Shown here: piece by piece, positions 54,697-63,747 of the stretch
Position numbering within the stretch: position 1 is the first letter of the stretch
How the letters are laid out: each line of letters opens with the position of its first letter
Assembly (NCBI GenBank): GCA_963843755.1
Contig: CAWJLS010000009.1
Span: 124,001 to 188,000, forward strand
Source of the DNA: CAWJLS01 sp963843755
GTDB lineage: Bacteria > Acidobacteriota > Thermoanaerobaculia > Multivoradales > DATKCC01
Length of the DNA: 64,000 nt
Direction: 5' to 3'
Made by a program: the position numbers and the translations under genes
The notes under the pieces: model-generated
The model's database searches: none
The model's input: only the letters and a program-made list of their open reading frames with translations
What the model was told of the DNA's origin: nothing

Positions 54697-57600
54697 ATGT
54701 CCCGAATCCTCGACGAGCTCGACAAGGCCCGGGCCGAGTTGCTCGACCTGAGCCTGCGCAACACGCTCCTCAACTATCGGAAACTGCGGAGCAAGGGCGT
54801 CGAGATCGTCGACGAGGTGCCGGCGCAGGTCTTCGAGACGCTGGTGGTCAAGGACCGGGCGATGACGTTCCTGCCTGCGCCGGACGAGTTGCTCGACGAG
54901 GGGGCCCGGCGGATCGAAGGCGATCTCCTGGCGGAGTGGCTCGCGCAGAACACCCCCACCGACCAGCCCGAGGAGACGCAGGGGGCGGCAGCGCGCCACC
55001 AGGACACGAAGCTCCAGACGCCGTATGCGGCCCCCATCCTCGAGCGCCGGCTGCTCAACACGTACTACGCGGCCCGCTCGACGATCGAAGAGCAGGGGGT
55101 CAACACGCTCTACCTCGCCCTCGGCATGTTGCGCTGGTTCGAGGCGTCTTCGAGCGACAGGGAGCGCGCGGCGCCCCTGGTGCTGATCCCCGTCACGCTC
55201 GACCGCACCTCGGCGCGCGCCCGGTTCCGGCTGCGCTACACCGGCGACGAGCTGGGCGACAACCTCTCGCTCCAAGCCAAGCTCAAGACCGAGTTTCGGA
55301 TCGACCTGCCTCTTCTCCCGTCGCTGGAAGACCTGGACCTCGAGCAGTACTTCGCGGCGGTGAGCGCGGCCGTCGCGGAGCAGAACGGCTGGTCCGTCGA
55401 TCCCGGCACACTGAACCTGGGCTTCTTCTGGTTCAGCAAGCTGCTGATGTACGAGGATCTCGATCCCGAGCGCTGGCCCAACCAGGCGACGCCCGGGCTG
55501 AACCCGGTCCTCGAAGGGCTGCTTGGAGAGGAGGGGTTCGAGGACGGCGGATCGCCGTTCTCCGAAGAACGCTCGCTCGATGAGCAGGTCGATCTCGGAG
55601 ACCTCCACCAGATCCGCGACGCGGACAGCTCGCAGACGCTCGCCATCCTCGACGTGCTGGAGGGGCGCAACCTGGTGATCCAGGGTCCGCCGGGGACGGG
55701 CAAGAGCCAGACGATCAGCAACCTGATCGCCGAGCACGTAGCGCGCGGCAAGAAGGTCCTCTTCGTGGCGGAGAAGATGGCGGCGCTCGACGTAGTGAAG
55801 CGCCGCCTCGACGAGGACGGCGTCGGCGACGCCTGCCTGGAGCTTCACAGCCACCGGACCAACAAGCGCTCCTTTCTGGAGGAGCTGCAACGCACCCTGA
55901 ACCTGGGCAAGCCGAAGATTCCGGGGGCAGAGACTGTGCGGGATCTGGTCGCGCACCGGAACCGGCTGAACGCCTACGTCGACGCGATCCACCAGCCCAT
56001 CGGGGAGAGCTCGATCAGCCCTTTCCAGGCCTACGGCCAGGCGTTGGCGGCCCGGCGGCGGCTCGGCGACGAGACCCCGCCGATGATCGAGGACCGCGAC
56101 GAATGGGACGAGTGGACGGCGCCCGCGTTTCAGGACCGGACCGCCGCCGCCACCGAGCTTCAGTCCGTGCTCGAGACGACGAGCGTGCCGGCGGATCACC
56201 GTTTCTGGTCTTCGACGAAGTCGGCTCTCGTGCCCCGGGACCGTGACCGCCTCGGCCGCCTCTACGAAACGACCGAGGAGCACCTGGGTTCCTGCCGCCA
56301 GAGCCTCCGGTCCCTGTCCGAGCGTCTTCATCTCGCGGAGCCCGAGAGCCTCGGCGACGCGCGCCGGCTCCTCGCCGCTGCGGAAAGGGCGGCCCGTATG
56401 CCGGACCTCCGGGGCGTGGCTGTCGGCGATTCCGCGTGGACCTCGGAGATCGACCGGCTCGACCGGGTGCTCGATCAGGGGCGCCAGTACCGATCGCTCC
56501 ATGAGGATTTCGACCCCCAGTTGCTGCCGGAGGCGTGGACGCGGGACGTGTTGGCGCTCCGGGGTGCCCTGGTGCAGTTCGGGGAGCGCTGGTGGCGCTT
56601 CCTGGCGCCCGACTATCGCCAGGCGATCCGGGAGCTGCGCGCCCTGAGCGCTTCGAAGCTCCCCAAGGCTTTCGAGGACCGGCTCTCCCTGGTCGAAGGC
56701 ATCCGCCAGTCGCAGCAGCTCGAAAGCGCCTTCGACGAGGAGACGCCTCTCTTCGCCAGGCTGTTCGGAGAGCGATGGCGCAGCGGAGGCTCGGACTGGG
56801 CAGCTCTCGACGAGGCGTCCACCTGGCTCCGGCAGGCCCATGCGGACGTGGCGGCGGGAGAGCTTCCCGCTGCCTTCCTGGCTGTGACCGAAGCCGACGC
56901 CTCTCCCGAGGACATCCGCGAAGCGCGAGCGCGGGCCGAGAGCGAGGTGACACGCCTGTCCGAGCTGCTCTCGGAGCTCGAGGAGTTGCTCGAGCTACGC
57001 CGCGAGACCGAGTGGCTTCGTCCCGAGGGGGAGCTCGACCCGGTATTCGAGGATCTCGCCCGGCGGCTCGAGGCATGGCAGGAGGAGCCGGCCACCCTCC
57101 ACGACATCGTCCGGTACAACCACTCCGACGCTGCGCTGCGGGACGAGGGGCTCTCCAAGCTGGCCGACCTGGCCGCCCGCTGGCCCGGAGCGGTCCGGCA
57201 CCTGGCCGACCTCCTGGGCTACGAGTGGCACAACGCCCTGATCGAACGGGCGCTGACCGAGCGCCCGGAGCTCGCCCGCTTCGACGGACGAAGCCACGAG
57301 GAGGTGGTGCGCGCCTTCCAGGAGCTCGACCGCCGGCGCGTGCTCGCCAACCGCGCCCGGGTCGCTTACGCCCACTGGGAACAGCTTCCGGCCCGGAACG
57401 GATCCGGGCAGCTCGGAGTCCTGCGCCACGAGATGGAAAAGCGGCGGCGACACAAGGCCATTCGGAGGCTGATGGACGAAGCCGGCGATGCGATCCTCCG
57501 GATCAAGCCGGTCTTCATGATGAGCCCGCTCTCCGTCGCCAGCTACCTGCCGCCGGGCGCCCTGACCTTCGACCTCGTGATCTTCGACGAGGCCAGCCAG

Positions 57601-59460
57601 GTCCGGCCGGTCGACGCGTTCGGGGCGATTCTCCGGGCCCGCCAGGCGGTGGTCGTCGGCGACAGCAAGCAGCTCCCTCCCACGCCCTTCTTCGAGAAGC
57701 TCGTCGACGACGCGGAAGAAGACGAATCGAGGTCGTTCACGGGAGACCTGGAGAGCATTCTGGGGCTGTTCGCGTCCAAGGGCGTCCCGGACCGCATGCT
57801 CCGCTGGCACTACCGGAGCCGGCACGACTCGCTGATCGCCGCCTCGAACCACGAGTACTACGACAACAAGCTCCTCGTCTTCCCCAGCCCGGATCATGCG
57901 AGGGAAGAGCTCGGCGTGGTGCTCCATCATCATCCCGAGACCGTCTATGAGCCCGGGACCAAGCGCTACAACCAGGGCGAGGCCGAGATCGTCGCTGACG
58001 CGGTGATGGATCACGCGCGTGCTCATCCCGGCCGGAGCCTCGGCGTCGCGGCGTTCAGCCAATCGCAGGCGCAACAGATCCAGGACCAGGTGGAGCTCCG
58101 GCGGCGACAGCATCCGGGGGCCGAGGGGTTCTTCAACGCCCATCCGGACGAGCCGTTCTTCGTCAAGAACCTGGAGAACGTCCAGGGGGACGAGCGCGAC
58201 ATCATCTTCATCAGCGTCGGGTACGGCAAGCAGGAGGGTGGAACGCTGTGGATGCGGTTCGGCCCGCTGAACCAGGACGGCGGCGAGCGACGCCTGAACG
58301 TCCTGACGACACGAGCCCGCTATCGCTGCGAGGTCTTCTCCAACTTCAAGGCCGACGAGGTCAGGCTCGACGGCACGGACGCCCGGGGCGTCGCCGCACT
58401 GAAGCGCTACCTGCAGTACGCCGAGACCGGCCGGCTCGACCTGCCCTCGCCGTCAGAGCGGGCCCCGGACTCGGCGTTCGAAGAGCATGTCGGCGCCGCG
58501 GTGCAGAGCCTGGGCTACGAAATCCATCCCCAGGTCGGCAGCGGCGGATTCTTCATCGACCTGGGGGTGGTCGACCCGGAGCGGCCCGGGCGCTACCTCC
58601 TCGGGATCGAGTGCGACGGCAGGACCTACCACAGCGCGCGCTGGGCGCGGGACCGGGATCGGCTCCGCCAGGAGGTGCTCGAAGGCCTCGGGTGGAGTCT
58701 CCACCGAGTGTGGAGCACCGACTGGTTCCACAACCCGGACCGGGAGCTGCGCAAGATCGCGGAGAGCCTGGAGCGGGCCAGGGCTCGGGGAAGGCGACCG
58801 TGTTCAGAGAAGCAGCGAGCGGAGCCGGCCACGGACGACGGCGAGGGCCCAGCCCCGGACGAGCCGTTTCAGCGCGACGCGTCAGCGGCCGACCGCCGCA
58901 CCCTGCGAGCAGAGCCTTACCGATGCGCCGACGTGTCGACACTCCCTCACGAGCTCCGCGGGCAGGAGCTCCACACGGTGTCACCCGGCAAGCTGGCCCC
59001 GTGGGTGGTCGCCGTCGTGACTTTCGAGAGCCCCGTGCACGAGAGCGAGGTGATCCGGCGGCTCGTGGACGCCGCCGGTTACCAACGGGCCGGGAGCCGC
59101 CTCCAGGCGACGATTCTGAAGGCGATCGGGCATGCCATGCGTCAAGGCAAGATCGACCGGCGGGGCGAGTTCCTCTGGGCTCCCGACGGGGCGGCTTTCG
59201 ACCTTCGTGATCGGAGCGACCAGCACCAGAGCCTGCGGCAGATGGACAAGATCGCCCCGGAGGAGATCGGCGCGGCGATCGTCGCCGTGGTCGAGGCCTC
59301 GGCAGGCATCGGCGAAGAGGAGGCCGTGAGCGAGGTGGCGCGGCTGTTCGGGTTCAGCCGGACGACCAAGTCCATGCGGACGCCGATCGAGGAGTGTGTT
59401 GCATCACTTGTGAATCGGGGGCTGCTCGAGCGCAGAGGGGATGACCTCCGAACCGTCTGA
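54697..59460 (+). CDS. DUF4011-SF1 helicase-Vsr-like nuclease-DUF3320 protein (Hhe-like defence protein)
   Basis: A 1587-residue cytoplasmic protein. The ATG at 54697 has GGGAGG at 54681-54686. Domains in order: DUF4011 (about 1-190; LLDLSLRNTLLNYR at 12-25); SF1 helicase with Walker A GPPGTGKSQT (about 329-338) and motif II VIFDEASQVRPVDA (about 960-973) followed by GDSKQLPPT, then motif VI region NVLTTRARYRCE; a PD-(D/E)xK/Vsr-like nuclease (about 1265-1365; FFIDLGVVDP and LLGIECDG with the catalytic acidic residues); a DUF3320 domain (about 1425-1500; PVHESEVIRRLVDAAGY) and a helical tail. This domain order is the one I recall being described for the single-gene anti-phage system Hhe. DNA or RNA unwinding plus cleavage of foreign DNA is inferred. 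Confidence 0.88.
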   Translation: MSRILDELDKARAELLDLSLRNTLLNYRKLRSKGVEIVDEVPAQVFETLVVKDRAMTFLPAPDELLDEGARRIEGDLLAEWLAQNTPTDQPEETQGAAARHQDTKLQTPYAAPILERRLLNTYYAARSTIEEQGVNTLYLALGMLRWFEASSSDRERAAPLVLIPVTLDRTSARARFRLRYTGDELGDNLSLQAKLKTEFRIDLPLLPSLEDLDLEQYFAAVSAAVAEQNGWSVDPGTLNLGFFWFSKLLMYEDLDPERWPNQATPGLNPVLEGLLGEEGFEDGGSPFSEERSLDEQVDLGDLHQIRDADSSQTLAILDVLEGRNLVIQGPPGTGKSQTISNLIAEHVARGKKVLFVAEKMAALDVVKRRLDEDGVGDACLELHSHRTNKRSFLEELQRTLNLGKPKIPGAETVRDLVAHRNRLNAYVDAIHQPIGESSISPFQAYGQALAARRRLGDETPPMIEDRDEWDEWTAPAFQDRTAAATELQSVLETTSVPADHRFWSSTKSALVPRDRDRLGRLYETTEEHLGSCRQSLRSLSERLHLAEPESLGDARRLLAAAERAARMPDLRGVAVGDSAWTSEIDRLDRVLDQGRQYRSLHEDFDPQLLPEAWTRDVLALRGALVQFGERWWRFLAPDYRQAIRELRALSASKLPKAFEDRLSLVEGIRQSQQLESAFDEETPLFARLFGERWRSGGSDWAALDEASTWLRQAHADVAAGELPAAFLAVTEADASPEDIREARARAESEVTRLSELLSELEELLELRRETEWLRPEGELDPVFEDLARRLEAWQEEPATLHDIVRYNHSDAALRDEGLSKLADLAARWPGAVRHLADLLGYEWHNALIERALTERPELARFDGRSHEEVVRAFQELDRRRVLANRARVAYAHWEQLPARNGSGQLGVLRHEMEKRRRHKAIRRLMDEAGDAILRIKPVFMMSPLSVASYLPPGALTFDLVIFDEASQVRPVDAFGAILRARQAVVVGDSKQLPPTPFFEKLVDDAEEDESRSFTGDLESILGLFASKGVPDRMLRWHYRSRHDSLIAASNHEYYDNKLLVFPSPDHAREELGVVLHHHPETVYEPGTKRYNQGEAEIVADAVMDHARAHPGRSLGVAAFSQSQAQQIQDQVELRRRQHPGAEGFFNAHPDEPFFVKNLENVQGDERDIIFISVGYGKQEGGTLWMRFGPLNQDGGERRLNVLTTRARYRCEVFSNFKADEVRLDGTDARGVAALKRYLQYAETGRLDLPSPSERAPDSAFEEHVGAAVQSLGYEIHPQVGSGGFFIDLGVVDPERPGRYLLGIECDGRTYHSARWARDRDRLRQEVLEGLGWSLHRVWSTDWFHNPDRELRKIAESLERARARGRRPCSEKQRAEPATDDGEGPAPDEPFQRDASAADRRTLRAEPYRCADVSTLPHELRGQELHTVSPGKLAPWVVAVVTFESPVHESEVIRRLVDAAGYQRAGSRLQATILKAIGHAMRQGKIDRRGEFLWAPDGAAFDLRDRSDQHQSLRQMDKIAPEEIGAAIVAVVEASAGIGEEEAVSEVARLFGFSRTTKSMRTPIEECVASLVNRGLLERRGDDLRTV

Positions 59461-59908
59461 AGGCGACCCCTCGTTCCCTCGACCGCCTCCGCCAATCGCC
59501 CGAGCTGATGCGCGGCAGCCCGTCGACCGGGCGGTTCCAGAGGTAGACCCAGGCCTGGACGCGCTCGCCCCCTGCCAGCTCGACGGTCCACGCCTCCCGG
59601 CGGAAGAACCGCGGTTCCGGATCGTCCGGCCCGCAGCCTTCGTAGCAGTCCAGGGCCTCGAGCACCCGATCCGGATCGTGCAGCAGGTAGACCTCGCCGT
59701 GCACCAGGTCGCTCGGCTCTGACGACGGCACGGCCGCCGGGTGCCAGTCGACCGCGAAGAGCCTCGCCCCCGGCATGGTGGCGGCGCCGACCCGTTCCGT
59801 CCCCGCGTCGAGCTCCTGCCGGACGGGGTTGTCCTCGCCCTGCATGAGGGTGCCGTAGACGAAGAGGTGGCGGACGGCGGGTTCTTGGTGAGCGGTCGGA
59901 GAGTGCAT
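59354..59908 (-). CDS. Gamma-glutamylcyclotransferase-like (AIG2/GGACT) protein
   Basis: A 184-residue protein. The N-terminal motif HLFVYGTLMQGEDNPV and the catalytic Glu in LEALDCYEGCGPDD mark the GGCT-like cyclotransferase fold (about residues 12-140), which releases 5-oxoproline from gamma-glutamyl amines or similar bonds. Normal members end soon after the GDWR segment seen here near residue 137. The remaining roughly 45 residues (Arg/Ser-rich) run 107 bp into the 3' end of the convergent helicase gene and are not conserved, so they may reflect a frameshift or lost stop. Confidence 0.8.
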   Translation of the reverse strand: MHSPTAHQEPAVRHLFVYGTLMQGEDNPVRQELDAGTERVGAATMPGARLFAVDWHPAAVPSSEPSDLVHGEVYLLHDPDRVLEALDCYEGCGPDDPEPRFFRREAWTVELAGGERVQAWVYLWNRPVDGLPRISSGDWRRRSRERGVAFRRFGGHPLCARAAPDSQVMQHTPRSASAWTWSSG

Positions 59909-60060
59909 GGTCCCCCGGCAGCATAGACGGTCAGGACGGTTCGTGCCGACGATCGCCGAGAGAATACGAGCTCCTGCTCCTGGTTATACTCTCGACAGGC
60001 AGGACGAAGCGCCCCGCTGGCTGCATGACAGCCGGCCAGACCCAGGCAAGCGAGGACTTC

Positions 60061-60273
60061 ATGCGCGGCGAATACACTGCGGTGATCAAGCAAGAGGGCG
60101 ACTGGTGGATCGGCTGGATCGAGGAGATCCCGGGCGTCAACTGCCAGGAGCGGAGTCACGAGGAGCTCATGGAGACCTTGGAGGTGACGCTCCGGGAGGC
60201 TCTCGAGCTGAATCGGGAGGACGCAATCCGGTCCGCCGGAAAAGGTTTCCGCGAAGAGAAGATCGCGGTGTGA
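60061..60273 (+). CDS. hicB: HicB-type antitoxin
   Basis: A 70-residue short HicB: MRGEYTAVIKQEGDWWIGWI, then EEIPGVNCQERSHEELMETL, followed by a charged helix. The ATG at 60061 is preferred over an upstream in-frame start at 60025, which would add twelve residues outside the fold. It lies immediately upstream of and overlaps hicA by four bases (GTGA), so this is an antitoxin-first HicBA pair. It lacks a separate DNA-binding domain. Confidence 0.88.
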   Translation: MRGEYTAVIKQEGDWWIGWIEEIPGVNCQERSHEELMETLEVTLREALELNREDAIRSAGKGFREEKIAV

Positions 60274-60458
60274 AGCGCCGCAAGCTCCTCAAGCACCTTC
60301 GATCCCACGGCTGCGATCTGCTCCGGGAGGGCGGGCGACATTCCTGGTGGCACAACCCGGCCCAGAATCGGCGCTCCGCGGTTCCTCGGCATACCGAAAT
60401 CCACGACAACCTGGCCAGGAAGATCTGCAAGGATCTGGGCGTGGAGCCGCCGAAGTAG
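60270..60458 (+). CDS. hicA: HicA-type mRNA interferase toxin
   Basis: A 62-residue HicA from a GTG at 60270: MKRRKLLKHLRSHGCDLLRE, GGRHSWWHNPAQNRRSAVPR and HTEIHDNLARKICKDLGV. The double-stranded-RNA-binding-like fold and the catalytic His in GGRHSWW are present, so it should be an active translation-dependent RNase held by HicB. It is next to the probable Hachiman operon, which converges on it. Confidence 0.88.
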   Translation: MKRRKLLKHLRSHGCDLLREGGRHSWWHNPAQNRRSAVPRHTEIHDNLARKICKDLGVEPPK

Positions 60459-60570
60459 AGATGTAAGCCTCAGCCACCCAGCGCGGCGCGCGCGATCGAG
60501 GACGCCTCCCCGTCGATCGCCACGAACCGGGCCGGGCCGACCGCCACCACCACCGACGGCGACCGGCGGC

Positions 60571-63500
60571 CTACCGGCTCTCAGGCGCCTCTCCCTCGAC
60601 GATCGACCAGACGGTCCGGTAGGTCGCGCCCAGCTCACCGAGGGCCGCGCGCCAGGGGGCTTCGCCCAGGTCTCGGAGCTTCGCGCGGACCTGGGAGAGC
60701 GGTGTCTCGCTGGTCAGGCCGACGGCCTTGGCCAGCGGGTCGGCGGCGGTCCGGGGTACGCCGACCAGCCGGAGAGAGAGGGCTTCGTCCGTGTTCACGC
60801 CGTAGTAGACGCGCGCCGGGAGGTTGCGGAGGCTCCGCTGCTCGCCTTCCGGCAGCTCGTCGAGCTCGTCCCGGAAGGTCAGCGTCTGGAGGGCTGCCAG
60901 GCCCCAGGAGGCGCTCTGGGTCAGGCGTCCGAAAAGACGCTGGCAGCACTTGGTCATCGAGGCCGTGACGTCCGGGCCCTGCTTCGTGGTCACTTCGAAG
61001 TACTCGGACGCGATCTCGGGAAGAGACCGGCCCTGGACCCAGTCGCAGACGATCCGCGCGAGGGTGTCGCCGCTTTGCGTCTGGTCAGGAATGACGTCCA
61101 ACAGATTCTCGCGGAGCTCGGGTACCTGGAGCAGGATCCCCATCATCGTGCGCAGGTGGGGGCGTGGACCGGAGAAGAGGTCCGTCGTCCAGGCATCCCG
61201 GTCGATCCGACTCTCGGAGAGCCGCGAGAGAGTTCCCAAGACCGTTTCCATCGAGAACCCAGTGCTGTCGACCAAGGCAAGCGGTTTGCCGAACAGCCGC
61301 CCGCCGTAGCGTTGAACGCCGGTCACAAGTTGGGCGGCCATCGCAGGGTGGCTGCGGCGCAGCTCCTGGAAGCCGAGGGTGCCGCGGAGGACCTGCTCCA
61401 CCTCGAGAGCGAACTGCTCGTGGTTCCCGATCTGGCGGTACGTGTGCGCCAGGTACTGGAGAAAAGACGACCACTCCGGCCGATACGAAAGGCTTTCGAG
61501 CGAGGTGAGCCGCCCAAGCTCGGACGCCTCTTGCACCATCGCAATCAGGGTCGAATTGAGCACGCCGACGTTCCGGCAGACGAACTCCCGAAGACGCTCG
61601 CTCTTCTCCTCCGTCCCTGCCGCAAGCGCCACGATACCCAGGTCCCCCTGATCGACCCGGCCGGCGCGGCCTGCCAGGTTCCAGAAGTCCTCGGCTGGCA
61701 TGTCCTGCGAAAAGGGATACTGACGGGAGGGATACTGATGGGAGGCCATCACCACCCCGGACACGGGGAAGTTGACTCCCTGGGCGATCGTCGTCGTCGC
61801 GACCAGGACGTCGAGATCGCCCCGTTCCGTCAGCCACTCCACCAGGGCCCGCGCCTCGTCGGACAGCCCCGCGTGGTGCACACCGATCCCGTGGTCGAGG
61901 AGCTCGACCAGGGGGAACTCCTCACCCAGCTCGTGCCCCAGGAACCGCTTGGCGGTCTGAACCTCCGGTGAGCGCCGCGACCGCCGTGCGCTGGACTTGA
62001 AGCGCTCCGCGAGGGACCAGGTGTTCCGTGGGGTGTTCGCGAGCACGATGACGGTCCCGCGGTCACGAAGTTGCTCGGCGGTCGCCGCCGCGAGGGCACC
62101 CTGCGCCTTGGCCTGAGACCAGGACAGCCCGAGTGGACGGTCCTCCCGGAGCCTCAGCTCTTCGGGGATCGACAACGTGTCCTTCGAGGTCTGGACGGTC
62201 GAGAGCTTGACCCTGAAGCCTCCACGCCGCTCCGTCGTCTCCGGTTCCGCGATCGCGATCACGCGATCGTTGGGCGCCCAGTCCAGCGTCAATCCCACGT
62301 CTTTGTGGCTCTGCGGTGCCAGCCAGCGCGCGATCTGCTTCGCATTCTCGATGAAGGGCGTCAGAAGGAGGAACTGGGCGTGCCGGCACTCGCGGTTGAT
62401 CGTCGCCAAAAGGAGCTCGAGCTTGATGCCTCGGCCCGGGGTCGCCAGGTTGTGGGCCTCATCAACGACGCAGAGGGTCAGCGGCCGCTGGATCTTCTTC
62501 TCCCAACCGGCCCGGATCATCAGATCCAGCTTCTCCGGAGTAGTCACCAGCACACGGAACTGGCGAGTGCGGTCCTCGTCGGTGAGCATCGCCGCCTCGA
62601 TCCCATCGACATCGAGCGCCGGGCTGACGCTCTCGACCGCGATGTCCAGGGGTCGTAGATCACGCCGCAGGCGGACCATCGTCTGCTTGACCAGCGCGCG
62701 CGTCGGCGCCAGGTAGGCGATCCAGCCGCGCTCGTCGTCGAACTGGTTGAGCGCCTGGAGCATGCGGAAGACGGCGATCAGGGTCTTGCCGCTCGACGTC
62801 GGCAGGCTGACGACCACCGAGCGATGGCTCGAGCCGAGCAGGCCCTCCTCGTGGAGGGTCCTCCTCTGCGGCGGAAGGACCTCGAAGAGCGGATGCTCCC
62901 GTGCGCGGGAAACGATGTCCTCGACGAACCGGGTGACGCGGCTGTTGACGGCGCGGGAGACGGTCCAGATGCTGTTGTCGACCAGTGTTCGCGCGGAGTG
63001 CGCCACGAGCCGGAGGAGGCCTTCGAGCTCGACAAGGTGCCCGCGGGCGCACGCTCCGATGGCGCGGTCGAACTGGGCTTCCAGTTGCTGGTGGATGTCG
63101 AAGCGGCCGTCCACACCGGTTCCCTGCCCCAGGAAGACGCTCAGGATTTCTGCCGCCCTGGAGAGGTGGTATTCGGCGATCAAGCGCCACGCCGGCTGCT
63201 GCGTGCCGTCACCTTCGAGTCGCTCCAGGTACTGGGGCTCGCTCTGCCGTTGCGCTTCCCGAATGCGAAGGACGTTCTCCTGCACTTGGTCCAGATCGTC
63301 CCAACCCTGCTTTCGGATCAGTCGAAGCCACGTGTCCAGGGAGATCGACCAGACGCGGAGCCCCCAGTCCTCGGCCTCGAGCGGAAGGGCCGGGATGCCG
63401 ATCTCCAGGAGAATCCGCCGGGCGTCCGCGCCGCGGTCACCCAAGATGGCAAGGCAACTGAGACGGAGAAGCCACGCACCAGTGCTGACCGCGTCCCTGG

Positions 63501-63747
63501 GCAGCGGGACGGCGCGGAGCACCTGGAACGCATCGGCGCTCGCCCTGCGCAAGGGCTCGTCGTACTCCACCCGAGCCAATAGATCGAAGACCGCGAGCTC
63601 CAGCTCATTGCCGACATCCTGCAGCTCCATCGGGTCGCCCAGATCCACCGGATCCACGTCCAGCGTAGCCACGAGGCGCCGTCGGCTGGCTTGCTCCCGG
63701 GCCCGCTCGAAGCGAGCCTCATCGAGGCTGTCGAGCACCCAGCTCAA
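60571..63747 (-). CDS. hamB: DEAH/Ski2-like helicase, probable HamB of a Hachiman system
   Basis: A 1058-residue SF2 helicase. The start is taken as the TTG at 63747, which overlaps the upstream gene's stop (TTGA), giving MSWVLDSLDEARFERAREQA. The N-terminal 270 residues are helical. The helicase core follows with Walker A VSLPTSSGKTLIA (about 313-325), AYLAPTRALVKQT, VTTPEKLDLM, the DEAH box VVDEAHNLATPGRG (about 425), TTTIAQGVNFPVSG and motif VI FWNLAGRAGRVDQGDLG (about 690). About 360 residues of C-terminal helical domain complete it. Size, motif set and coupling to a small upstream gene fit HamB of the Hachiman anti-phage system, which translocates on DNA and controls the HamA nuclease. 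Confidence 0.75.
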   Translation of the reverse strand: MSWVLDSLDEARFERAREQASRRRLVATLDVDPVDLGDPMELQDVGNELELAVFDLLARVEYDEPLRRASADAFQVLRAVPLPRDAVSTGAWLLRLSCLAILGDRGADARRILLEIGIPALPLEAEDWGLRVWSISLDTWLRLIRKQGWDDLDQVQENVLRIREAQRQSEPQYLERLEGDGTQQPAWRLIAEYHLSRAAEILSVFLGQGTGVDGRFDIHQQLEAQFDRAIGACARGHLVELEGLLRLVAHSARTLVDNSIWTVSRAVNSRVTRFVEDIVSRAREHPLFEVLPPQRRTLHEEGLLGSSHRSVVVSLPTSSGKTLIAVFRMLQALNQFDDERGWIAYLAPTRALVKQTMVRLRRDLRPLDIAVESVSPALDVDGIEAAMLTDEDRTRQFRVLVTTPEKLDLMIRAGWEKKIQRPLTLCVVDEAHNLATPGRGIKLELLLATINRECRHAQFLLLTPFIENAKQIARWLAPQSHKDVGLTLDWAPNDRVIAIAEPETTERRGGFRVKLSTVQTSKDTLSIPEELRLREDRPLGLSWSQAKAQGALAAATAEQLRDRGTVIVLANTPRNTWSLAERFKSSARRSRRSPEVQTAKRFLGHELGEEFPLVELLDHGIGVHHAGLSDEARALVEWLTERGDLDVLVATTTIAQGVNFPVSGVVMASHQYPSRQYPFSQDMPAEDFWNLAGRAGRVDQGDLGIVALAAGTEEKSERLREFVCRNVGVLNSTLIAMVQEASELGRLTSLESLSYRPEWSSFLQYLAHTYRQIGNHEQFALEVEQVLRGTLGFQELRRSHPAMAAQLVTGVQRYGGRLFGKPLALVDSTGFSMETVLGTLSRLSESRIDRDAWTTDLFSGPRPHLRTMMGILLQVPELRENLLDVIPDQTQSGDTLARIVCDWVQGRSLPEIASEYFEVTTKQGPDVTASMTKCCQRLFGRLTQSASWGLAALQTLTFRDELDELPEGEQRSLRNLPARVYYGVNTDEALSLRLVGVPRTAADPLAKAVGLTSETPLSQVRAKLRDLGEAPWRAALGELGATYRTVWSIVEGEAPESR

